From positions 1,230,111 to 1,285,110 of the forward strand of contig OZ026564.1 in the NCBI GenBank assembly GCA_964020155.1: DNA of 55,000 bases, written 5' to 3'. The notes below the pieces were generated by a model. It ran no database searches. It was given only the letters and a program-made list of their open reading frames with translations, and was not told the origin of the DNA. Each line of letters opens with the position of its first letter. The stretch's first letter is position 1. The stretch comes from Chondrilla cf. caribensis. Lineage: Eukaryota > Porifera > Demospongiae > Chondrillida > Chondrillidae. Made by a program: the position numbers and the translations under genes. This document shows positions 1 to 35,725 of the stretch, piece by piece.

Positions 1-1789
1 TACAACTTGACGCAGATGACCAGGGTACATATGAGGTCAAAGAAGAGCCAAAAACTGAGGAGGAATGTGGTCCATTGGGAGAAACCGGAAGGTGCAGTAC
101 AGTTTATGAAAACTGAGTGTTTTATGCCCATACCCGTACCCGTACCCATACCTGTACCCATACCCATACCCATACCTTACCTGAGCCTGTACCTGTAGTA
201 CGTGTGTATCTGGTCATCTGTTTTTTCGAAAAAACATGAGTCTAAGTTGAAAACGTGTACATGTGTAATAGCCATCCAATTTACAAATACGTACATACGT
301 ACGTGCTGGACTGTCCGTATGTTACCAGTTTAAATTAGAAAAATGGTTTTCATGAATTGTACCGTGTGTACTGTAGATTGGTTGGACTCGTTCCAATTGG
401 TTCCTTGTAAGGACCTAGTTGGTCTCTCATGACAGGTACCTCTGTACATGTGTACCTCTCGAGCAAATAGCACACAACATGGTCATGTGCGTGTATGTAT
501 GATTTACTGATCTTGTTTTCTCTGTCTTAGTGGTAAGAGAGAAGTTAAAAGATCTTCCGGTACGTTCACACACTGCATGTTGTAGTACATGTACACACAC
601 TGCATGTAGTAGTACATGTACACACACTGCATGTTGTAGTACATGTACACACACTGCATGTAGTAGTACATGTCCACACACTGCATGTTGTAGTACATGT
701 CCACACACTGCATGTTGTAGTACATGTCCACACACTGCATGTTGTAGTACATGTACACACACTGCATGTTGTGGTACATGTCCACACACTGCATGTTGTA
801 GTACATGTCCACACACTGCATGTTGTAGTACATGTACACACACTGCATGTTGTGGTACATGTCCACACACTGCATGTTGTAGTACATGTACACACACTGC
901 ATGTTGTAGTACATCTCCACATGTATGCATGTTGTAGTACATGTACACACACTGCATGTTGTAATACATGTTCACACACTGCATGTTGTAGTACATGTCC
1001 ACACACTGCATGTTGTAGTGCATGTCCACACACTGCATGTTGTAGTACATGTCCACACACTACATGTTGTAGTACATGTCCACACACTGCATGTTGTAGT
1101 ACATGTCCACACACTGCATGTTGTAGTACATGTCCACACACTGCATGTTGTGGTACATGTCCACACACTGCATGTTGTAGTACATGTACACACACTGCAT
1201 GTTGTAGTACATGTACACACACTGCATGTTGTAATACATGTTCACACACTGCATGTTGTAGTACATGTCCACACACTGCATGTTGTAGTACATGTCCACA
1301 CACTGCATGTTGTAGTACATGTCCACACACTGCATGTTGTAGTACATGGCCTCACACATGCATATGTACAATAGTGCACACTGTACACTTGCACCATTCT
1401 GTCTTGGCTGTATTCAGAGAGGTACTGTACATACATACATACATACTAGTGCTGAGACTGTTAATGAATTCACTAATTAATCAATCAATTAATACACTAG
1501 TACATAAAACAAGGTGGTGTGTTATTGAATTTTGATTACGTTTGTGTTTTCCTAATAAGGTGATATGGGAGTGGCTGAACTGGGAGGAGGAGTGGTATCC
1601 ATACACACGGACAGTCAACACACAAATAGAGGAACTGTTCCAGTCGGAAGGAGCCAAGTGGATGGAGGTAGTGGTGGACCTTCCGTCCCCAACACCAGTC
1701 CTGTTGGATCTCCACCACCAGAGGCAGGTCAACCTCACAACAGGAGCAAGGTGGCCCATCAGAAGGTTGGAGAGTGCTGTAATGAACAA

Positions 1790-1853
<64 letters not shown>

Positions 1854-2076
1854 ATATGTATGTACATGTGTGTGTGTGTGTGTGTGTGCATATTGTACAA
1901 TGCTCTTAGGTGTACATACATACCATGGAGTCTACTTTTCGACACGTCAGATGAGTGTGATTGTCACAACAAACCCTTCCTTGGTATATCGATCCCTGAC
2001 ATTGAGTAGAACCTCTAATAACCAGACTCCACGGACCCTTCCCGGCGGTCTCATACAGCCTCCCTATGCCGTGTAG
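1..2076 (+). CDS. WWE-domain protein, 3' part (5' end outside window)
   Basis: Four exons fit with matching phases: 1-91 (frame 1, phase 1 out), 531-559, 1560-1791 and 1910-2076 (stop TAG). Exon 3 encodes a recognisable WWE domain. It has the paired aromatics (IWEWLNW, then EEEWYPY), the N-x-QIEEL helix, and the closing LLDL-HHQRQVN-TG-R-PIRRL segment that corresponds to the usual IDF..M.Q.N..TG..R.IRR pattern. WWE domains commonly bind (poly-)ADP-ribose in ubiquitin ligases, PARPs and Deltex proteins; which class this belongs to cannot be told from the fragment. The basic stretch before it (RSKKSQKLRR) lies at the window edge. The last exon (HGVYFSTRQMSV onward) resembles nothing I know and is the weakest part: its acceptor follows a TG tract and was chosen because phase and stop codon agree. 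The exon-2 donor opens directly into the 27-bp minisatellite, and the exon-3 donor is the first GT of a (TG)n tract. Confidence 0.55.
122..186 (+). repeat. Hexanucleotide (CCCATA/CCCGTA)n array
   Basis: About ten imperfect copies of a hexamer of the form TACCCR lie in the first intron of the WWE gene, about 30 bp after the donor. The unit does not match the animal telomere repeat TTAGGG in either orientation. Confidence 0.85.
560..1348 (+). repeat. 27-bp minisatellite, ~29 copies
   Basis: The unit is 27 bp, containing CACTGCATGTTGTAGTACAT, with variants at a few fixed positions (GTAC or GTCC before the CA run; TTGTAG or TAGTAG). Because 27 is a multiple of three, long open frames run through the array on both strands, all with a 9-residue periodicity; they are artefacts. 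The array fills intron 2 of the WWE gene and begins at the splice donor itself: the donor GTACGTTCACACACTGCATG reads as a slightly shortened first unit. Confidence 0.95.
1792..1888 (+). repeat. (TG)n microsatellite forming a splice donor
   Basis: A run of about 30 TG dinucleotides, interrupted once by a TACATATGTATGTACA segment, starts at the end of the WWE exon. The first GT of the run is the 5' splice site. Confidence 0.95.
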
Positions 2077-2271
2077 TGTCTCGGATACATTGCTCTGAGA
2101 TAATGTGTTACGAATGCTGTCTGAGAATTTGGCCAAAGGGAGCTTTGATATTAACACATTACTGTTGATTTATCGGATAATCGGCACAAATTACTCGTTA
2201 TCATTGTTACCCATGATAGCTGGTGTGTGATCACTGAATCATTTTTAAGCACATTCGTATGTAGGTGTATT

Positions 2272-2415
<144 letters not shown>

Positions 2416-2579
2416 TGCATGCTTGTGTGTGTGTGTGTATGTGTGCGTGCATGTATGCATGTGGTATGTGTTCGTGTGCATATATACATATGCCGATCGT
2501 GTGGATATACGTGTGTACATGTGTGTACAGTGCGTGCATGAATGTGCAATCATTCTGCTCACCTTGGAAGTAGAGTACA

Positions 2580-2900
2580 CACAGTTGAATCTCTCTATTA
2601 AGGACACTTTAGGACTTTGTGTCATATCCTTAATACAGAGGTTTCCTCGATTCAGAGGTAGCCCAATACACTACAGTACTACACTGTAACACAGAATGTG
2701 TCCTTAATACAGAGGTTTTTTCAATTCAAAGGTCACTTACGTAGTACAACACAGTACTACACTGGGACACAGAATGGTGTCCTTATTACAGAGGATTCCT
2801 CGATTCAGAGGTAGTCCAATACGCTATAATACTACACTGGGACACAGAGGACACAGAATGGGGTCCTTTATACGGAGGTTTCCTCAATTCAGAGGTTTGT
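2580..2900 (+). mobile_element. Pogo/Tigger-like repeat block with internal triplication
   Basis: The block starts with CAGTTGAATCTCTCTATTAA, a typical pogo/Tigger-type terminal sequence (CAGT.GAA.CTC...TA). It contains about three direct copies of a ~95-bp segment with CCTTAATACAGAGG and GATTCAGAGGTAG. There is no transposase; it is a non-autonomous remnant. Confidence 0.55.
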
Positions 2901-3373
2901 AGATGAGGTGTCACCGTATGTCCTCAGCATACAATGTACTAGCTCCACAAGACTACTAAGTCCTCATGTAATTTGATGTATTTGCATGTTGGTTTCATGT
3001 GTGTTGCATGTTACGTTTGTGTTTACATGTTAGTTTCATGTATTTGCCTGTTAATTTTGTGTTTGCATGTTGGTTTCATGTGTTTGCATGTTACTTTGGT
3101 ATGTTTGCATGTTCATGTTGGGTCTTGTATGCTGGTTTCCTGCATTAATAATGTACATACATTACACCTAAACATGAACAAGAAATCACATTATTGTGTT
3201 GGATTTTGATTGACAGATAGAGATGTAATTTGATCTTGTGTGGGTGTAGCAACAGTAAATTGCTGATCACTTTTTCTGGTGATAAGTTCAGTTAGTCACA
3301 CTCTGTTCTTATCAGTGCATACTTGATGAGAATTATATTAACTCTATCAATTCCGAGTAGTACATGTACTCAC

Positions 3374-3382
3374 GTGTGTGTC

Positions 3383-3442
<60 letters not shown>

Positions 3443-3454
3443 TGTCTGTGTGTC

Positions 3455-3499
<45 letters not shown>

Positions 3500-3500
3500 A
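3374..3500 (+). repeat. (TG)n microsatellite
   Basis: About 60 TG units interrupted by TCTGTCTG blocks. Confidence 0.95.
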
Positions 3501-5306
3501 ATGCCTCTGGTCCTCAATAAGACCATGAGTTCTGTATTTCAGTCTTACGTAATAGTTCGGAAGGGGGGGTGGGTGGGTCGTACCTGAAGGATATCCCCAT
3601 CTCTGTCAACCAGCCATGCTTCAGTGAAGTGTGACTCTCTTTTATCCCGGAGTAGCCTTTGCCATGGTGGGTACATACTAGTTCCCTGAAAAACTGATAC
3701 CAAAGATTTTCCCTTTGTGCGTACATGTAACTGTCTGAAGGAGGATTGGGTTGCAGCTGAACAATCTGTCTGAGAGCTTTCGTTCTCATAACACTTAGTG
3801 ATCAGTTGAACAGGTGAAGTAGGATGTTGCGACACCCTCGGGGACATGCCCACTTCAACCCACTCTTCTCAAAGTCCAACCCCACCTGCTATCTCCAGGT
3901 TTGTACCTAACGGACATTTTCACAGTACAAACACACTATTCTCCTTTGCGTTACCTACATACTACTCATATTGTGTTCGTCCATTGCTGCATTTTGTACT
4001 CGCAAAGCTCCAAGACTGTTGAGTGCCATATATATATGCCCTATTATATCACAGCTTAACCAGGCCTCCCCCCTGCCCCCCCCCTCCCCGCTTACCAACC
4101 TTTGCTTCAACACCCAAGGTATGTGTATGCCTTCGTACACTGGAGAAGCATAGGGAAAGGCATGTTTGTGTGTCCTCTTGTGCTAACAATGACATAATCG
4201 TCCTCGGTAATTACATAGCTCTGTTATTTGTTGTTGGAGCAGCCATATTTCGATCACACACAGTTGTATAGTTTTGTGTAAGGTCAACCCTATTACACCC
4301 AGGTGGTACCATCCCCTGTATCAGAGGCTTCGCAGAAATTCCCAAATTCTTTAGTGTCAGGTGAAGCCTTGTAAGTGGCAGCGGTTCACTTGAGCGGCTT
4401 CCAAGGAACTTTCTATATAAATTGCTCTCATTCCTGTGTGACTGTGTCATGTATAAATTGTCCGTTCACACGAAGTATAAATTACGGCGTGCGTGGGAAC
4501 TTTGTCAGTCTGAATTCCCGTCTTACCTGCTGTACTCGAGGGTCAGGTTCTGAAACAGCGTTTTTACGTCAGTTTCGATAAGACGATATCGTCCACGCTG
4601 AAAGTTGATGATCTATTTGTGTTCACTGGCCGTACAGTTTCCTGAGTCTGCAGTTCGTCAGTTATCCAAACACTTCTGACAGTTTCAGACAATAGTGTCT
4701 TCTGTGACATTCCTATCCTCTTCGACAACCTAAAGAACTTGCTAGAATCACTGGTGGTAGTTTTGGTAATATTGTCTTTCTTTGATACTTTTTTTCTCCA
4801 CTGACAACCCAAAAAACTTGCTAGAATAGGTACAGTTCCAGGAGAGAGAGGCACTAACTGATCTTTAAAGTTAACTTTTGTGAGGGAAACACCAACATCA
4901 ACTCAGCATAGGCTGGACTTTGGCTGGATTCGGTCTAACATTTTCGTAGTTCATCCTTCGGAGGGTCACTGTGATACTGTGCTTGTGAGGGTACAGTTCA
5001 CTTCTCCTTCCAACCTCCATCGCAGTGCTACAAAGAGGACCTTGTGTCGTGTTTGGCTCTACTCTGCCCTTCTCGCCAAGTTGTGCTGGTCTCGAACCTC
5101 ATCCACCAACTGCTGACTGTGCACTCTCTCTGTTTTACCCATTTTACCAGTTTTGGTGCTACTACTCACCCTAACTGTGTACCCAGCTTCACTTACGTAC
5201 ATATAACTTAACCGTATTGCTCAGCCTGAGTGGTGTTGTTACCACCACTGTGTTGTTGTGAGAAGTTGACCGTGAAGTACATCAACCAAGCTGAACGGCA
5301 GCGAGG

Positions 5307-19991
<14,685 letters not shown>

Positions 19992-20421
19992 ATTCAATGT
20001 TTTGATTCATAGTCTCTAATTCAATTTGATATTCTATAATATGTGACAGGAATAATTCACAGTAATGGCATGCCTTTTCTTAATGCTTGAAAATGCTGTT
20101 CTCATCATTTTGTTTGATTTTTATTCACATAATGTATATAATAATACTGCAGTATACTGAAGATTAATAATATAATATTAAATGAAATGGAAATGTATAT
20201 TATTATTCTTTTGTAATCATTTTAATGCCGTTATGTTGACATTATGTAATTTGCATTATTGATCAAGCTATTATAATATGTCTTTCGACTTTCAATAATT
20301 TAAATGATCATGACTGTACGTATATACATAGCCGGACAATCAACATGTACCAGTTCCTGCAATTATTATGAGTCTATAATTATTATTTTCATTTCGACTT
20401 CCGGTATGTAATGCTCGTCCG

Positions 20422-20459
<38 letters not shown>

Positions 20460-21390
20460 ATACGTATTCCTACGCATAACAGCAACAATGAATTTATATT
20501 ATAATTTATATTACGCGAAATAAAGATGGCCGATTTCGAACGCCGACAATTTGAAATTGGGCTATATAGAATTCGTGCGCTGAAGCTCCGACGAACGTTA
20601 TAACTTTAGCTAAGGCTCTTCTAAACCTGGAAAAGACGTGCGAGTAATTCGAGTGCGGGGGCGGCAGCCCCACGAGTTTTTCTAACTCGAATTACTTGTT
20701 ATAATAATGACATTATTATGATGATAAGGGTTTTCAATTCCATATTATAGATATAATATATATAATATGGATTCGGATTTAGACATATTATCCAATCAAA
20801 ACTAGTCATGCATGCTCATAAGGTATACGTTAGCATTGAAGTTTAAAGCATTAAATTAACAAGAATTCTTGAGATACGTACATACGTACTAAGTTTTAGG
20901 TACAAAGTAGAAGCTTTCTACGGGGAATAAATGTGCAGAAAACGTTCAACAAAGTTCAGACAGCTGCAGTTTTTGCGCCATTTAAGTGACTCAGGAACGT
21001 TTGTACAAATTTCAATACGCGAATTGGAACGAACAAGGTATCATGAACTCATGCAAATATTATAACAATGACCAATATTATTATTATTATACATGCAGAC
21101 TTGAATGAATCTCGAGTTGGTATAATACGTATAATAATTATAATATTAGGTACAATATGAGTAGCACCAATACTGTTTTATATTATTATTATAGTTAATA
21201 ATACTGTTTTATATTATAATGGTTAATAATACTGATTACCATAACGGTTAATTACCTATTAATTGTGGAAACCAAATATTATAATGATAAAAATTAATTT
21301 TCAATTAAATATTATATCTATTATTAATTAATTAATATTCCTCGGTTAAAATGACTTTGACTAACTGAACTTGTATATATTATGCTGAGT
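19992..21390. other. AT-rich spacer between two convergent genes
   Basis: The kinase (+) and the fusion gene (-) converge here, so the segment holds both 3' UTRs. It is strongly AT-rich with many ATTATT runs. A dispersed repeat copy sits at 20385-20699. No coding exon was seen and no canonical AATAAA could be assigned with confidence. Confidence 0.7.
20385..20699 (+). mobile_element. Dispersed ~310-bp hairpin-ended repeat, copy 2
   Basis: Same landmarks as the copy at 16211: TTTCATTTCGACTTCCGGTA, (AT)n, AATAAAGATGGCCGATTTCG, GGGGCGGCAGCCCC. The 3' end forms a clear stem: GAGTAATTCGAGT pairs with ACTCGAATTACTTG around a ~30-nt loop that itself contains the GC palindrome. Confidence 0.85.
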
Positions 21391-22830
21391 CTAGCCAATC
21401 TTTTTCAGGGCACACAGCATCCCTTGACACTTGTCCAAATAATTTGGAACACTTGTATGGGAAACACACTCGCACTGTCTGCTCTGGACTATCTTGTCAA
21501 TTACGGACTCCAGACTCTTCTTGGTTGACTGGCACTGTTCGCGGTTCAGCTCTGTCTCATTCCAGAGGAGCAGCACATAGCCACCAATCTCCACAAGACG
21601 TACCATTTCCTCCACAGAGGTGACCGGTTTCAGGAAACCAGCTGTCAGGAAGGCACCAACGCAAGTGCACACATGGAAAGATCCGTCGGACATTTTTCTT
21701 GCTTCTTCTTCAAATGTGCCCAGAATTGTACGGGAGTATACATTTTTCTTCATTGCGTACTCCAGCATTGCCTCGCTCTGATCAAGTGCAACCAGATTGG
21801 TGAAGCCCTGTTCATAGAGGGCCTTCCCCACAAGTCCTGTCCCTGCTGCGACATCCAGGACACTTGCGTTCTTCTCAGCGACCAAGCTGGCTAGAGTTCT
21901 TGCTGCTATGCCTGGTCCATTGTACACCTTGACCATCTGGTTGTCGTAGTAACATGCACGATGCCTGAAATATTGCTGCACACTGTCATTGTTGTCCCGT
22001 TTCCATGGAATCTCCGCTTCATACCCTATAGCACCACTGCCGTACAGTTCAGGTCGGCGTAGTGGGAGGTAATGAAAAGGTACTCCCTTGTGTGTGTTCA
22101 AGGGAATGGCAGCCATCAGCATGTTCTCATCACTACTCATTGCAGAAACGATGCACTCTCCAAACGGATTGCACACCCTGGATGCACCAAGGTACTTCTG
22201 GCCAGCCAAACAAGCATAGGCAATGTAACAGCGGTTTTCGAAAGCACGAGCAGGCACGATTATCTTTGGTGTATTCTCATACATCTTGCCTCCCACCAAG
22301 GCATTGATGCCTACGACAAGCTGGGCACCACCATGGGTTACCATTGCTTGCACGAATTCCGCCATGCACACGTCAACACATACTCCCAGGCCAACCTTCA
22401 GCACTCCGCCCCAGTCTACAACCGTGACAGCATCTCCTGGAGTGTACAGGTGTTCAGTAGGCCAGATGTGGGCTTTGCGGTAGTTTGCTATGTGCTTTCC
22501 ATCGCTGTCAATAAACAAGAGTGAGTTGTAGTAGCGATCGTCCTCCACTTCAGAGTAACCATAGATTACTGCAATTCCAATCCTCCTGGCAGCATTTGTG
22601 ATAGCAGCGGCTGAGGGGCCGTCCTGTTGCTCAGCAAGGGCATGAAAATCCTCAATGTTGTAATCAGACAAGATCAATTCGCCAAATACTGCAAGATCTG
22701 CTCCCGCACTGGCAGCTCTTTCCATCCAGTGAATTATCTTTCTTACATTATCCTTCACATCTCTGGGAGTGGGTTCGATCTGGCAGATGGCAATAAGTTT
22801 TGACAAATCGGATCCGCACTTCTCTTCCAT
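21391..22830 (-). CDS. Nitrilase-family hydrolase fused to METTL27-like methyltransferase, single exon, 479 aa
   Basis: The N-terminal half (about residues 10-270) is a carbon-nitrogen hydrolase. The catalytic Glu lies in VFGELILSDYN, the Lys in NYRKAHIW and the nucleophilic Cys in GVCVDVCMAEF. This order is that of nitrilase-superfamily amidases, which hydrolyse amides or carbamoyl compounds; the substrate cannot be read from sequence. After a linker (PLRRPELYGSG to FRHRACYYDNQMV), the C-terminal half (about 300-479) is a class I SAM-dependent methyltransferase. Its motif I is VLDVAAGTGLVG, its acidic loop VALDQSEAMLEYA, and its later strand GGYVLLLWNETEL. This half most resembles METTL27 (Williams-Beuren region) proteins. 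The start is the first ATG of the frame; upstream sense codons begin only at a TTG. The gene has no intron, unlike every other gene here, which suggests a retrocopy or horizontal origin. A shared reaction pathway for the two domains is an inference from fusion only. Confidence 0.93.
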   Translation of the reverse strand: MEEKCGSDLSKLIAICQIEPTPRDVKDNVRKIIHWMERAASAGADLAVFGELILSDYNIEDFHALAEQQDGPSAAAITNAARRIGIAVIYGYSEVEDDRYYNSLLFIDSDGKHIANYRKAHIWPTEHLYTPGDAVTVVDWGGVLKVGLGVCVDVCMAEFVQAMVTHGGAQLVVGINALVGGKMYENTPKIIVPARAFENRCYIAYACLAGQKYLGASRVCNPFGECIVSAMSSDENMLMAAIPLNTHKGVPFHYLPLRRPELYGSGAIGYEAEIPWKRDNNDSVQQYFRHRACYYDNQMVKVYNGPGIAARTLASLVAEKNASVLDVAAGTGLVGKALYEQGFTNLVALDQSEAMLEYAMKKNVYSRTILGTFEEEARKMSDGSFHVCTCVGAFLTAGFLKPVTSVEEMVRLVEIGGYVLLLWNETELNREQCQSTKKSLESVIDKIVQSRQCECVSHTSVPNYLDKCQGMLCALKKIG

Positions 22831-24169
22831 ATTCAGCGAAGACAATTACAAGACTGAGTAACTTTGGACTGGCTAATGCACTCATCATTTTATACAGATT
22901 TCCTACACAGATTCCACACATGCACCATACAAGCTTGAAGCTGTCACGACATCGTGCAAGTCAATCAACATCTAAGAAAATCACTTGACAATGTTCACAG
23001 TTCTTTTTTTTATTATCGTGACCACGTATACAGGACATTGATAACATGGCTCCCTGCATGGTGTGTGCATGGGTACATGCATGCATGTTACTATATGTGT
23101 TACGTATTTGCATCTTGTATCACAGTATGCGGTAGAGATGGATCTCGATTGAGTACTCCAGCATTGGCTCCCTCTGACCCTGTTCAACTGAAGCTGGTGT
23201 CATAGCAACACTTCTGTAAAGTTCCTGCGTTTACTACTGAAATAAATGTTCTTGCATATTACTATATGTATAAGTACTGTTAACATTAAATTTTAAAATT
23301 CCATAGAATTCAATGCCAAAGAGGTTTGACTAGCTGTAATATACTTATTGCGATCAATATAGTGTTTCTTAAAGGGACCTCCTTGGTTTCAATGTATTTC
23401 TTGGGTCAAACCCTTCAACTGAAATCTCTTACTTATCCTAGTCATGCATAATCACATGTATGTGTGATGTCATGACGGAATGGGATGTTGACTCTGACTG
23501 GCCAATTGGTGAGAACAGGCACACTGGCCAGGGTGGATTATTGGAAAACTGACAAATTGGTGAAAGAGAAGACTGGTGGGCTGGCAAATTTGAGCATGCA
23601 GTGAAAGACCACCTGATCTGGCCATTATATCAGTACTTCTCAATGTAAACTAGAGCTTCAAAGATTTTCCTAAACTACTCATTACTAAAATCTTGAGTGA
23701 AGTGGTACAGAATTTCCTTCGTTTGTAGTCACGTAGTTCTATTATCTACGGTTGCACGTGCATTCAATTATTGAAATCTGTGGCACGGAATGTTTCCAAA
23801 TGTCACCAAATACTCGTTCAGGGATTAAGGCGGATGAGGTACCGGGGAGTGTCCTTTTTTACAACTCGAATCACTTTATGGCGTCTCTTTAGATTTAGGA
23901 ACGTTAACCTTCGCTGAATTGATTGCTGTATGGTAATTCGTCGAAGGCGGTTCGTTATCATACCGGAAGTCGAATCCGGCAGCCCCTAAAAATTTACCGC
24001 CGGAAGTAATCAAACACGCCCTCCTACACGGCTGATGTACAATATCCCTAGTTGGAAAACGTCCAGAGCTCATACGAACCAGAACCAAAAACAGCTGTTG
24101 GAACGACGAATACTAGAAGTTAACATCTCTTGACCGTGCAGTAGCCTCTCTGGATACCCTGAACGTACC
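22831..24169. other. Divergent intergenic region (fusion gene / phospholyase)
   Basis: The two flanking genes are transcribed away from each other, so both promoters must lie here. No exon was recognised. The stretch 23862-23990 holds a diverged inverted fragment of the dispersed repeat. A TATA box or CpG-rich core could not be assigned reliably. Confidence 0.6.
23862..23990 (-). mobile_element. Dispersed hairpin-ended repeat, truncated inverted copy
   Basis: Reading the minus strand gives TTTAGGGGCTGCCGGATTCG, then ACTTCCGGTATGATAACGAA, and later AATTCAGCGAAGGTTAACG. These correspond, in order, to the landmarks of the copies at 16211 and 20385. The central part is lost or diverged. Confidence 0.55.
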
Positions 24170-33588
<9,419 letters not shown>

Positions 33589-35430
33589 AGGCATGCAGCT
33601 AATCTTGCCTCTACTACATGTACAATGTGTATATAATGTTATGGTTCTAACAGCACATTAACTCTTTGGTTGCTATGGTTTGATATCACTGAACCAGCCG
33701 ATGCACACATTATAGCAATCAGACAATTATTGATAATAATTATTGTTTTATCCTCAAGTGTTGGATACAATTATTATGATATTATTCCCATTTATTAAGA
33801 ACTATTTTTGTTGTTTATTGTCATTATTGTCCAATTAAATTATATATACATTTGGATGTACCTAACTAATTATATTATAATTATTATTAATGCACTTTAT
33901 AATTATTGGCATGTTGTTGATTTGATAGTGTATACAACATGCGCTATATATAATATTATATAGTACATAACAGTTTGTGTTGTTTGTAGTGAGATGAACT
34001 CTACAACAACATGCACGTACACACACACACACACACACACCTTCCCACACCTCATCGTGATCAGGTATTATAACATCTTCTGATCATGCACTTGTCATTG
34101 TTTGTGCATGATCCTCTATAAGCTATCTCATACGCATTATTATACCACCCGTGATCGGAACAAAATAATTATTAATGCCTGTGTAAACATGTCAACGGAT
34201 CCGGAAGTCATGTGAAGCCCTACTCCTAGCTAGAGCATGGATCCACGCGGGCTAGCTCGAAGGGTGTGAGAGTATAGCGACACTTAATAACTAACGCTTT
34301 TTTATCGTAGACACGGTTCAATAATCGACGTCGACTTGTTTTGGAAGATATTCACGGTAAGCTATCAGTTGTAAAGGTAAATCTTCAGCTTTATAATCGA
34401 TGTTGTTTATCGATAGTGGTGTCTCTCTTCTAAATGCGTAGGCTTTCGTCGGATAATAATTTACTGTTTTGCTTCAGCTAGCTAGAAAGTCGCAACCCAC
34501 CAGTAAACGTTGTTCCAGAGGTATAATTATAGGAGCAGTGTTGATTCTCAGTAATTTTGACCCCGTCTTTCACGCGAGTTCGACTACATGAACTGGTGTT
34601 GGAAGTTCGAAAATTAACGAAGGCGAGTATGGTTCTGGGTACGAGACTAGGTTTAGCTGGCGTCAAAATTCATTTCTTAGTTATAAGACTCAATCATAAA
34701 TCTTTTAGATCCCTTCAACGTATGCTTTTGTGCTCCATGTTTGATAATCCCTTATACATGGGCCTTAGTGTATTATTTATGCTATACTACATTGTACAAT
34801 GTTATTCGGGCGTAGTATTGTAGGGTTGTAATGCACGAATTGTAGTGATGTGCGGATATGCATAATAACTTTTTCGGTAGTAGTAATTTTTCTATATAGC
34901 TAAAGTGTATTGTTATATCAGTCAACGTAGAATGGGTCACAGTATGATATTATGGTGTATCACTTATACACAAGCAATGTATTATAGTAAGAATCTTGCA
35001 ATTATCGGTCAGATTCAGACATATTTACCGGTGTTCCTGGATCCGTGGCCAACTACCCCTTTTCCTCTCCTATGCATGTACATCCGGGTCTTAAGATGAC
35101 ACCCTGAAATTAGTAACCTCACTTTATATATAGTCATCCACTGGGTACTCTATAAACATATCGGTCATACTTGATACATAGGCAAGCTGTATACCCTAAC
35201 AGCTGAAATTTTCGAGGCATGAAAAGTTTGCAAATCAGTGGATTTGAGACTTTTGTGAGCTTCCCATATTTGGGAAATTCGCAAATATAAAGTCTAACCA
35301 TTCGGGTATATTTTGTAATTTAATAATTTTTCAAAGGTACTTATAATATTGTGCTTGCATGTACTCTCCATTCAATAAGTAACACTAAAATGTACATGTG
35401 CGTACAAGTGTATCATTTTATCACTTACAG
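33589..35430. other. 3' UTR of phospholyase and 5' region of next gene
   Basis: A possible poly(A) signal ATTAAA lies at 33834-33839. From about 34200 the sequence becomes less AT-rich and CG dinucleotides appear. A likely non-coding first exon of the next gene ends at 34356, where TTCACG is followed by a consensus donor GTAAGC; the matching acceptor TCACTTACAG ends at 35430. No coding exon was recognised. Confidence 0.5.
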
Positions 35431-35466
35431 GAAGCTTTGTCACTTGAGAGTATTTGATATTTGCAA

Positions 35467-35684
35467 ATGGCTAAAAAACTTCAAAACAGCAAAAACTCAG
35501 AATTAAGAGCACGTGATCCTTCAGGTATTCAATGGGATGAGTTTGGTGTATGGGGTACAAATCATGTTTCACATATGTATGTCCTTTATAGACAGGTTCA
35601 ATGTATAAAATACACATCCAATCTCTACAGTGTCGTGTGTGTGTGTGTGAGTGTGAGTGTGTGTGTGTCTGTGTGTGTGTGTGT

Positions 35685-35725
<41 letters not shown>

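Noticed and set aside
1..91. Ig-like reading (LDADDQGTYEV) in frame 3 of the first exon
   Set aside because: Frame 3 gives phase 2 at the only good donor, which does not fit the next exon; frame 1 joins in phase through to the WWE domain.
122..186. Telomere-like hexamer array
   Set aside because: The unit TACCCR differs from TTAGGG/CCCTAA and the tract is short and imperfect inside a gene.
427..1535. Cys/His/Thr-rich reading frames on both strands
   Set aside because: These are translations of the 27-bp minisatellite with a 9-residue period, and they lie between two exons that join in phase.
21673..22524. Plus-strand frames opposite the nitrilase-methyltransferase gene
   Set aside because: They are shadows of the minus-strand coding sequence with no recognisable motif.
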